Source: Massilia norwichensis (GTDB taxonomy: Bacteria > Pseudomonadota > Gammaproteobacteria > Burkholderiales > Burkholderiaceae_D). From it: 64,000 nucleotides of DNA. The translations under genes and the position numbers were made by a program. Where the stretch lies: positions 219,603 to 283,602 of the forward strand of contig NZ_JANUGX010000003.1 of NCBI RefSeq assembly GCF_024753245.1. Reading direction: 5' to 3'. Shown piece by piece: positions 36,126 to 48,833 of this stretch (position 1 is the first letter of the stretch; each line of letters opens with the position of its first letter). The notes beneath the pieces were generated by a model. That model saw only the letters and a list, made by a program, of their open reading frames with translations, searched no databases and was not told the DNA's origin.

Positions 36126-36183
36126 CAGAAACTGAGTAAATTGACGTACGGAATTAGTTTCTGTCGTCCATACGTAACGTCAA
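36126..36183. promoter_or_regulatory. paired inverted repeats upstream of mshE
   Basis: Two inverted repeats lie close together: CAGAAACT/AGTTTCTG (36126-36133, 36156-36163) and TTGACGT/ACGTCAA (36141-36147, 36177-36183). They sit 45-102 bp before the mshE ATG on the minus strand; TTGACG there could also act as a -35. Their role as operators is inferred from position and symmetry. Confidence 0.4.
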
Positions 36184-36212
36184 GCCCGTTCACCATGTAA
36201 GATGACCAACAT

Positions 36213-36288
36213 CAAACCGGGGTCAGACACCAAATTTTGGCAACATACCTTGAGAAATTGCCAATTTTCGGTGTCTGACCCCGGTTTG
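36213..36288. repeat. inverted repeat of the GGGGTCAGACACC type
   Basis: Arms 36213-36243 and 36258-36288 match at 28 of 31 positions, with the first 19 identical; loop 14 bp. It lies between mshE and the histidine phosphatase gene. The arm core CCGGGGTCAGACACC resembles a repeat I recall from related genomes. It encodes no protein. Confidence 0.85.
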
Positions 36289-36310
36289 AGAGAACGCAAA
36301 TGGAGACAGC

Positions 36311-37006
36311 ATGACAACTTGCCGCCGCCGGATTTTCTTGATGCGCCATGGCAGCGTGACCTATTTCGATGAGGCCGGTAAGCCGTATTTGCCGGAATCG
36401 GTGCCGCTGAACGCGGATGGGCGCATGCAGGCCGATGCCGCCGGCCATGCTTTCGCCGCGGCCGGCGTGCGCTTCGACCGGGTGATCGTCTCGGGGCTGC
36501 CGCGCACCGTCGAGACGGCGGCGCGGGTGCTGGCCGTGACCGGGCAGGCCATCCAGCCCGAGGTGTGGCCGGAACTCGAGGAGATCCGCGGCGGGCGACT
36601 GTCGACGATTCCGACCGCGGAACTGAAACGCGCCTTCACCGGCGCCTTCGAGGGCCTGGTGCCGGCCGAACAACGCTTCCTGGGCGGCGAATCGGTGGGC
36701 GAGCTGATGGACCGGGTCCACCCCGCCATCGCCCGCCTGCGCGCCGACCCCGGCTGGGACACGGTGCTGCTGGTGCTGCATGGCGGCGTCAACTGCGCGA
36801 TCCTGTCGCTCGCCCTCACCGGCCAGCGCCTGTTCCTGGGCGGTCTGGCGCAGGCGCCGGGCTGCATCAATGCGCTCGACGTCGGCGTCGATGAGCGCGA
36901 CTGGGTGGTGCGCAGCGTGAACCACAGCCCGCCGGACCCGCTGCAGCCGGGCGCGCGCGCGACCACGATGGAGCTGCTGTTCGAACAGTACCGCAAGTCG
37001 CGCTGA
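36311..37006 (+). CDS. histidine phosphatase family protein
   Basis: 231 residues. The catalytic RHG is at the start (FLMRHGSVTYFD), the second His is in VLLVLHGGVNCAIL and an acidic group in LEEIRGGRL. It belongs to the phosphoglycerate-mutase-like branch that dephosphorylates small metabolites; substrate unknown. ATG 36311 has GGAGAC upstream. It starts next to the inverted repeat at 36213-36288. Confidence 0.87.
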   Translation: MTTCRRRIFLMRHGSVTYFDEAGKPYLPESVPLNADGRMQADAAGHAFAAAGVRFDRVIVSGLPRTVETAARVLAVTGQAIQPEVWPELEEIRGGRLSTIPTAELKRAFTGAFEGLVPAEQRFLGGESVGELMDRVHPAIARLRADPGWDTVLLVLHGGVNCAILSLALTGQRLFLGGLAQAPGCINALDVGVDERDWVVRSVNHSPPDPLQPGARATTMELLFEQYRKSR

Positions 37007-37011
37007 AAAAA

Positions 37012-37029
37012 AGCACGCTCGTTCGTGCT
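37012..37029 (-). terminator. short hairpin after the histidine phosphatase gene
   Basis: Stem AGCACG/CGTGCT with a 6-base loop directly after the stop. The A-run lies on its 5' side, so on the minus strand it reads as a hairpin followed by Ts. No minus-strand gene is seen to its right. Confidence 0.4.
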
Positions 37030-37044
37030 GCTGCGATCTTGCGC

Positions 37045-37050
37045 TATGAT
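37045..37050 (+). promoter_or_regulatory. possible -10 of the acyl-CoA phosphotransferase operon
   Basis: TATGAT lies 30 bp before the ATG at 37081, in the only gap upstream of the operon. No convincing -35 is present. Confidence 0.35.
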
Positions 37051-37080
37051 GGAACGACAAAAAAGAACCGAGGAGACACG

Positions 37081-38160
37081 ATGTTCGAAGAAATGATGGG
37101 CACCAAGCCCGTATCCGAGCGCCAGCGTTTCGATGCCGAAGCCCTCGGCGCCTGGATGCGGCAGCATGTCGACGGCTACCCCGGCGGCACACCGACCGTC
37201 GAGCAGTTCAAGGGCGGCCAGTCGAACCCGACCTTCAAGCTGTCGAGCGGGGCCAGCAGCTATGTACTCAGAGCCAAGCCAGGCCCCGCCGCCAAGCTGC
37301 TGCCGTCCGCCCACGCCATCGACCGCGAGTTCCGCGTGATGGACGCCCTGCACAAGGCCGGCTTCCCGGTGGCGCGACAGTACGCGCTGTGCCTCGATGA
37401 AGCCGTGATCGGGCGTGCCTTCTTCATCATGGAATACGTCGAAGGCCGCGTGCTGTGGGACCAGTCGCTGCCGGGCATGACGCCTGGCGAACGCGGCGCG
37501 ATCTACGACGAACTGAATCGCGTGATCGCCCAGCTGCACACGGTGGACTATGCGGCGATCGGCCTGGCCGATTATGGCAAGCCCGGCAACTACTTCGCGC
37601 GCCAGATCGAGCGCTGGACCAAGCAGTACCAGGCCTCGCAAACCGAGACCATCGAGGCGATGGACCAGCTGATCGCCTGGCTGCCGCAGAATATCCCGCC
37701 AGGGGACGACACCGCCATCGTGCACGGCGACTACCGCCTCGACAACATGATCTTCCACCCGACCGAGCCGCGCATCCTGGCGGTGCTGGACTGGGAGCTG
37801 TCGACGCTGGGCCATCCGGCCGCCGATTTTTCCTACCACTGCCTGAGCTGGCATATCCCGCCGGGCAAATTCCGCGGCATCGCCGGCCTCGACCTGGCGG
37901 CGCTGGGCATCCCCGACGAAGACGCCTACATCGCCGCCTACAGCCGCCGCACCGGGCGCACGCTCCGGCGCGAGGACTTCAACTTCTACCTGGCCTACAA
38001 CCTGTTCCGCCTGGCCGGCATCATGCAGGGCATCATGAAGCGCTATGTGGACGGCACTGCGGCAAGCAGCCAGGCGCTCGAAAACGGCAAGGCCGCGCGT
38101 CCGATGGCCGAGATGGCATGGCGGTTCGCCCAACGCGCCCAGCCGGGCGCGGGCGCTTGA
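37081..38160 (+). CDS. phosphotransferase family protein (ACAD10/11-type, LvaA-like acyl-CoA kinase)
   Basis: 359 residues with an aminoglycoside-phosphotransferase-like kinase fold. The catalytic loop is VHGDYRLDNMIFH and the metal-binding Asp follows in VLDWELSTLGHPAADFSYHC. Such kinases sit beside acyl-CoA dehydrogenases and phosphorylate hydroxyacyl-CoAs in known cases (LvaA, ACAD11). The acyl-CoA dehydrogenase 15 bp downstream completes that pairing. The ATG at 37081 is chosen by its GAGGAG site. Confidence 0.85.
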   Translation: MFEEMMGTKPVSERQRFDAEALGAWMRQHVDGYPGGTPTVEQFKGGQSNPTFKLSSGASSYVLRAKPGPAAKLLPSAHAIDREFRVMDALHKAGFPVARQYALCLDEAVIGRAFFIMEYVEGRVLWDQSLPGMTPGERGAIYDELNRVIAQLHTVDYAAIGLADYGKPGNYFARQIERWTKQYQASQTETIEAMDQLIAWLPQNIPPGDDTAIVHGDYRLDNMIFHPTEPRILAVLDWELSTLGHPAADFSYHCLSWHIPPGKFRGIAGLDLAALGIPDEDAYIAAYSRRTGRTLRREDFNFYLAYNLFRLAGIMQGIMKRYVDGTAASSQALENGKAARPMAEMAWRFAQRAQPGAGA

Positions 38161-38175
38161 AACGAGGCAAACGAC

Positions 38176-39393
<1,218 letters not shown>

Positions 39394-39471
39394 AGGCGCC
39401 TCCAGATCGCGCGCTCGAGTAACATGCACCATCGCGGCGCACTTGCCTCGCGATGGTAGCCGGAGCGTGCA

Positions 39472-44003
<4,532 letters not shown>

Positions 44004-44007
<4 letters not shown>

Positions 44008-44924
44008 GCTGGACCGATATGGCCGTGGGCGGGCGCATTCTCGTGGTCGACGATGCCATGGAAAACATCCAGATCCTGCATGCGGCGCTGCAGGACGAGC
44101 ACGAAGTGCTGTTTGCCATGGACGGGCCGCGCGCGCTCGAGATCGCCCGCAAACAGCGGCCCGACCTGATCCTGCTGGATGCGGTCATGCCCGGCATGGA
44201 TGGCTACGCGGTGTGCAGGGAACTGTTCGCATCGCCCGAGACCGCCGACATTCCGGTCATCTTCGTCACCGCGCTCAAGTCGCCGGAGGACGAGACCCGC
44301 GCCCTGGGCGCCGGTGCGGCCGACTTCATCAGCAAACCCGTGAACGCGGCCGTGGTGCGCGCGCGGGTGCGCACCCAGCTGACGGTGAAACGCCAGCGCG
44401 ACGCCCTGCGCGCCCTGATCCTGCTCGATCCGCTGACCGGCGTCGCCAACCGCCGTGCCTTCGACGAGCGCGTGGAGATGGAGTGGCGGCGCTGCGGACG
44501 CGCCCAGCTGGCGGTGTCGCTGCTGATGGTCGACATCGACCATTTCAAGCTCTACAACGACCATTACGGCCACCCGGCCGGCGATGCCACGCTGGTGCAG
44601 GTCGCCCGCGCGATGCGCAACGCCGCCGGCCGCAGCCAGGACCTGGTGGCGCGCTACGGCGGCGAAGAGTTCGCGATCCTGCTGCCCCAGCTCGAAGAAC
44701 AGGGGGCGACCGGCGTCGCGCGGCGCCTGATGCACGAACTGGAGATGCTGGACATCCCGCATGCCGCCTCGCCTACCAACCAGCGCCTGACGGTCAGCAT
44801 CGGCATCGCCGCCATGGTGCCGGGCGAGCACAGCCAGCCCGGCGACCTGGTGCAGGTGGCGGACGCCCTGCTCTACCAGGCCAAGGCGGATGGACGCAAC
44901 CGCTACCGGACCAGCACTGGCTAG
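44004..44924 (+). CDS. response regulator diguanylate cyclase (REC-GGDEF)
   Basis: 306 residues. A receiver domain with phospho-acceptor D59 ([13 protein letters not shown]) is followed by a GGDEF domain. The active site is GGEEF (219-223) and the inhibition site RSQD lies exactly five residues before it, so both synthesis and product inhibition look intact. It should make c-di-GMP when phosphorylated. Translational coupling to the kinase (ATGA) marks that kinase as its likely partner. Confidence 0.94.
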
Positions 44925-44937
44925 ATTTCAAGAGCCG

Positions 44938-45026
44938 CTAACAGAGCGCCCAGGGCAAGGCGCATGGTCGAAGACAGTACGCCAGTACGGCGAGACCATG
45001 CAACGCCGCCATGGGCGTTCTGTTAG
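44938..45026. repeat. imperfect palindrome between diguanylate cyclase and MaoC genes
   Basis: The outer arms CTAACAGAGCGCCC (44938-44951) and GGGCGTTCTGTTAG (45013-45026) match at 13 of 14 positions; inner arms GCATGGTC and GACCATGC also pair. The 89-bp element covers the MaoC stop codon at 45023-45025. It could act as a bidirectional terminator for the convergent genes or be a repeated element. Confidence 0.8.
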
Positions 45027-45484
45027 GGGCGACGCAGGAACATGCCCATGCCGTCGACGGTGCAGACGGTATCACCGTGCTGGTTGATGGCGACCCACTT
45101 CGACCACACCACGCCGCGGTCGGGCTTGGAGTTCGAGGCCTTGACCTGGGTGGTCTGGTAGCGCACGTTCAGGGTGTCGCCGGCGCGCACCGGCGCCAGC
45201 CAGCGCACGCCGTCCAGCCCGGGCGAACCCATGCTCGAGGATTTCGCCATCAGGCCGTCGACCACCAGCCGCATCATCATGCTGCAGGTATGCCAGCCGC
45301 TGGCGATCACCCCGCCGTAGATCGAGGCGGCCGCGGCATCCTTGTCGATGTGGAAGGGCTGCGGATCGAACTGGGTGGCGAAGGCGACGATTTCCTCTTC
45401 CGTTACCGTGCGGGTGCCGAGGTCGATCTCCTGGCCCGGGAAGAAGTCTTCGAAATACCATTCCGCGCTGTTCGCGATATTCAT
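45023..45484 (-). CDS. MaoC family dehydratase (acyl-CoA hydratase-like hot-dog fold)
   Basis: 153 residues. The hot-dog motif is FATQFDPQPFHIDKDAAAASIYGGVIASGWHT, with the catalytic Asp and His pair in FDPQPFHID. It should hydrate an enoyl-CoA or dehydrate a hydroxyacyl-CoA. Its ATG overlaps the stop of the upstream acyl-CoA dehydrogenase (ATGA), so it closes a three-gene acyl-CoA operon. Confidence 0.88.
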   Translation of the reverse strand: MNIANSAEWYFEDFFPGQEIDLGTRTVTEEEIVAFATQFDPQPFHIDKDAAAASIYGGVIASGWHTCSMMMRLVVDGLMAKSSSMGSPGLDGVRWLAPVRAGDTLNVRYQTTQVKASNSKPDRGVVWSKWVAINQHGDTVCTVDGMGMFLRRP

Positions 45485-46623
45485 GCCGGCGCTCCCGCAA
45501 AGCCCGGCTGCGCCATGAAGCGCGCCAGGTGGTGATCCGCATCGCCCAGGGTCAGCTCGATGGTCGTGAGGCGCTTGAAGTAGTGGGCGGCCGGCAGCTC
45601 GTCGGTCACCCCCATGCCGCCGTGCAGCTGGACCGCCTGCTGGCCGACGAAACGCGCCGCCTGGCCGACCCGGTACTTTGCCGCGGACACGGCCTGGCGC
45701 CGCTCGGCAGCATTGCCCGAGCGCAGGCGCACCGCCGCCAGCATCGCCATCGAGCGTGCCTGTTCGAGGTGGATGTACATGTCGGCCATGCGGTGCTGCA
45801 GGGCCTGGAACTTGCCGATCGGGACCCCGAACTGCTGGCGCGTCTTGAGATAGTCCAGCGTGGCGGCGAACAGCGCATCCATCGCGCCGACGGCTTCCGC
45901 GCACAGCAGGCCGGCACCGTAGTCGAGCGCCGCTTCCAGGATGGTCCAGCCGGCACCGGCCTGGCCGATCAGCGCATCCGCACCCAGCTGCACGCCGTCG
46001 AAGCGCACATCGGCGGCGCGCTGGCCGTCGAGCATGCGGTAGGCCGTGACGTGCACGCCCGGCGCATCGGCCGGCACCGCGAACAGCGTGATGCCGTCCT
46101 CGTCGCGCTGGCCGCCGGCGCTGCGCGCGGACACCACCAGCATGCCGGCCTCGGCGCCGTGCAGCACCACCTTCTTCTCGCCGCTCAGGCGCCAGCCGTC
46201 ACCGGCCGGTTCGGCGCGCGCGGCAATGTCGCGCATGTCGTGGCGCGACTGGCGCTCGCCGAGTGCGCAGGCCAGCTTCAGCTCGCCGGTCGCGACCCGT
46301 TCCAGCAGCGCCGGATTCGCGCCGCCCAGGCGCAGGAACTCGGCACCCAGCACGGTCGCGAAATACGGTTCCACCACCAGGCCGCGGCCCAGCTCCTGCA
46401 TCACGACGAACATATCGACGGCGTCGCCGGCGAAGCCGCCCTGCGCCTCCGGCACCGGCAGCGCGGTCAGGCCCAGTTCCGTCAACGTCGCCCAGGCCTG
46501 TTCGGAGACCCCGGCGCTGGACGCCACGATGGCGCGGCGCGCCTCGAAACCGTAGTCGCGCGCGATCCAGCGCTTGAGGGCGTCGGCCAGCTGCAGCTGC
46601 TCTTCCTTGAATTCGAAGTCCAT
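45481..46623 (-). CDS. acyl-CoA dehydrogenase (smaller subunit-like partner)
   Basis: 380 residues with the acyl-CoA dehydrogenase fold; a conserved LHGGMGVTDELPAAHYFKRL segment closes the C-terminal domain. Paired, divergent acyl-CoA dehydrogenases of this sort often form heteromers in steroid or terpenoid ring degradation. It lies between its larger partner and MaoC, 12 bp after the upstream gene. Substrate unknown. Confidence 0.85.
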   Translation of the reverse strand: MDFEFKEEQLQLADALKRWIARDYGFEARRAIVASSAGVSEQAWATLTELGLTALPVPEAQGGFAGDAVDMFVVMQELGRGLVVEPYFATVLGAEFLRLGGANPALLERVATGELKLACALGERQSRHDMRDIAARAEPAGDGWRLSGEKKVVLHGAEAGMLVVSARSAGGQRDEDGITLFAVPADAPGVHVTAYRMLDGQRAADVRFDGVQLGADALIGQAGAGWTILEAALDYGAGLLCAEAVGAMDALFAATLDYLKTRQQFGVPIGKFQALQHRMADMYIHLEQARSMAMLAAVRLRSGNAAERRQAVSAAKYRVGQAARFVGQQAVQLHGGMGVTDELPAAHYFKRLTTIELTLGDADHHLARFMAQPGFAGAPA

Positions 46624-46635
46624 GATGTGCTTTCC

Positions 46636-47826
46636 TTACAGGCCCAGGATCATCTGGGAGATGATATTGCGCTGAATCTCGTTCGAACCGCCGTAGATCG
46701 AGGTCTTGCGGTAATTGAAGTAATGCGCCAGCAGCGGCGCGGCGAAGTCGTCGTCGGCCAGGCTGTGTTCCGTCTCGCCTTCGAGGTAGGCGGCGTCGAA
46801 AGGCAGGGCCATCGGGCCGGCCGCTTCGACGATCAGCTCCGTCAGGCGCTGCTGGATCTCGGTGCCGCGCACCTTCAGCACCGAGGCTTCCGGTCCCGGT
46901 GCCTTGTGCGCCTGGGCGAGCACGCGCAGCACGGTGGTTTCCAGCGCCATCAGCTCGATCTCCAGTTCCGCGACTTTCGCGCCGAACAGCGGGTCGGCGA
47001 TCAAGGCCCTGCCGTTCTTCTGCTCGCGGCCGGCCATGCGCTTCAGGCGCGCCAGCTCGCGCTTGGAACGGCCGACTGCCGCGATGCCGGTGCGCTCGTG
47101 GCCCAGCAGGTACTTGGCATAGGTCCAGCCGCGGTTCTCCTCGCCTACCAGGTTGGCGACCGGGACGCGCACATTGTCGAAGAAGACCTCGTTCACCTCG
47201 TGGTCCTCGTCCAGCATGATGATGGGACGCACGGTGATGCCCGGGGTTTTCATGTCGATCAGGAGGAAGGAAATGCCTTCCTGCTTGCGCACGCCGGGGT
47301 CGGTGCGGACCAGGCAGAAGATCATGTCGGCGTGCTGGGCCAGCGTGGTCCAGGTCTTCTGGCCGTTGACGACGTAATGGTCGCCATCCCTGACCGCGCT
47401 GGTCTTCAGCGAAGCCAGGTCGGAGCCCGCGCCCGGCTCCGAATAGCCCTGGCACCACCAGTCCTCGCAGGACAGGATGCGCGGCAGGTAGTAATCTTTT
47501 TGGGCCTGGCTGCCGAAAGCCATGATCACGGGCGCCACCATGTTGACGCCGAAGGGCATCACCGGTGGCGTCCCGGCGCGCGCGCACTCTTCCTCGAAGA
47601 TGTGGCGCTGCGCCGCAGTCCAGCCGGGGCCGCCGTATTCTTTCGGCCAGCCCGGCGCGACCCAGCCCTGGCGCGCCAGGATGCGGTGCCAGCGTACGTA
47701 GTCGTCCTTGCTCAAGCGCAGGTGGTTGAGCACCTTGTGCTGCAGGTCCTGCGGCAGCTCGGCTTCCAGGAAGGCGCGTACCTGGTCGCGGAAGGCCAGG
47801 TCGTCTTCGGTGTAGTTCAGGTCCAT
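46636..47826 (-). CDS. acyl-CoA dehydrogenase (larger partner)
   Basis: 396 residues. The FAD site includes GYSEPGAGSDLASLKTSAV, the substrate loop VNGQKTWTTLAQHADM and the C-terminal IYGGSNEIQRNII. The chosen ATG (47826) follows an AGGAG-like site; the longer frame adds 14 residues. It leads the operon with the second dehydrogenase and MaoC, a layout of side-chain beta-oxidation units. Confidence 0.88.
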   Translation of the reverse strand: MDLNYTEDDLAFRDQVRAFLEAELPQDLQHKVLNHLRLSKDDYVRWHRILARQGWVAPGWPKEYGGPGWTAAQRHIFEEECARAGTPPVMPFGVNMVAPVIMAFGSQAQKDYYLPRILSCEDWWCQGYSEPGAGSDLASLKTSAVRDGDHYVVNGQKTWTTLAQHADMIFCLVRTDPGVRKQEGISFLLIDMKTPGITVRPIIMLDEDHEVNEVFFDNVRVPVANLVGEENRGWTYAKYLLGHERTGIAAVGRSKRELARLKRMAGREQKNGRALIADPLFGAKVAELEIELMALETTVLRVLAQAHKAPGPEASVLKVRGTEIQQRLTELIVEAAGPMALPFDAAYLEGETEHSLADDDFAAPLLAHYFNYRKTSIYGGSNEIQRNIISQMILGL

Positions 47827-47897
47827 TCCGTCTCCTCTTTGTTTTTCTGGCCGAGAAATAAATAGCACGACCGTTCAGAAGATTGTACCTGAAACAT

Positions 47898-47922
47898 AAA
47901 AAAAGCGGGCCGTAGCCCGCTT
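47898..47922 (-). terminator. intrinsic terminator of the PEP-CTERM gene at 47950
   Basis: Read on the minus strand: stem GCGGGC/GCCCGC with a 4-base loop followed by seven Ts. It lies 28 bp after the stop at 47950. Confidence 0.9.
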
Positions 47923-47949
47923 GCGTACTGAAGCAGAATCGCCGCAGGA

Positions 47950-48633
47950 TCAGCGTGCGCGACGACGGCCCAGACCGGCGACGCCCAGCATACCTGCCAG
48001 CATCAGCGCGATGCTCGACGGCTCCGGCACTTCGGCCGTCTGCTGGCCGTTACCGCTGCCGCTGCCGTTACCATTGCCGTTGCCGCTGCCATTACCGTTG
48101 CCGATATCGACACCGACGTCGACGCCGGCATCGACAGGCGCGCCCTTGCCAGGCAGCTCATCCAGGCCCGGCGGGATGACTGCCGGGGTCGGGTTCGGGG
48201 TGCCGCCAGGGGCGCTGCCGCCGATGCTGGTGTTGGCGCCGCCGCCCGAGGTGGCGTTGTTGTTGCCGCCTGCGCCCGAGTTGTCGACGATCTTGTAGCC
48301 ATCCGGGGTAGCGATCACCGACATGCCGTCGCCTGCCAGGGCGGCCGCCTTGGCGGTGCTCAGACCCGTCACATAGACACCGTCGATGCCTTGTTTCAGG
48401 GATACCTTCATGTCGCGGCCGACACTGGCGCTGACTTTCTGGTACAGGGCTTGCACGAGGGCTTCGCTATTGGCGCCGTGAGTGACCCCTGCGATGACGC
48501 TCGAGTCACCCACTGCGCCAGCAACGTTGCTGCCGCTAACGATGCCGGCCCCATTCGAGGACGGGATCACGTCCGCATGGGCGGCGCATGCGCTGGCCAT
48601 GAGGGCCGTAGCGATGAGAGTACGAATTGCCAT
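47950..48633 (-). CDS. PEP-CTERM sorting domain protein with Gly/Asn/Ser repeat
   Basis: 227 residues. A signal peptide (MASACAAHA) is followed by a small domain, then a low-complexity run of GNGSGNG type (about residues 175-195). The C-terminus is a PEP-CTERM signal: VPEPSSIALMLAG..., a hydrophobic stretch and RRRAR. Exosortase should process it during export. No exosortase gene is in the window. The ATG at 48633 has AGGAG upstream. A terminator follows. Confidence 0.9.
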   Translation of the reverse strand: MAIRTLIATALMASACAAHADVIPSSNGAGIVSGSNVAGAVGDSSVIAGVTHGANSEALVQALYQKVSASVGRDMKVSLKQGIDGVYVTGLSTAKAAALAGDGMSVIATPDGYKIVDNSGAGGNNNATSGGGANTSIGGSAPGGTPNPTPAVIPPGLDELPGKGAPVDAGVDVGVDIGNGNGSGNGNGNGSGSGNGQQTAEVPEPSSIALMLAGMLGVAGLGRRRAR

Positions 48634-48732
48634 TTTGCGCTCCTTGCTTGATGTTTAACATTATTTTTTCTGCAATTGCTGAGTGAATGTACCACAGCTG
48701 CATAAAAGACAATGTTCAATTGGAACACCCTT

Positions 48733-48767
48733 AAAAACAAAGGCCTCCGCAGAGGGAAGCCTTTGTT
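48733..48767 (-). terminator. intrinsic terminator of prc
   Basis: On the minus strand the stem AACAAAGGC/GCCTTTGTT with an inner CUCC/GGGA helix is followed by a T-run. It is 67-101 bp after the prc stop at 48834. Confidence 0.75.
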
Positions 48768-48833
48768 GAGGATGCTGCCGGACCCGCGGCAGTAACAATT
48801 TGTTACCTTATCGTTAACGCATCGATTAGCGGC

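Noticed and set aside
45529..47865. A 778-codon plus-strand frame over the acyl-CoA dehydrogenases
   Set aside because: Antisense shadow without any domain.
48046..48102. Short tandem repeats that could be mistaken for a CRISPR array
   Set aside because: The six-base unit lies inside a coding frame and has no spacers.
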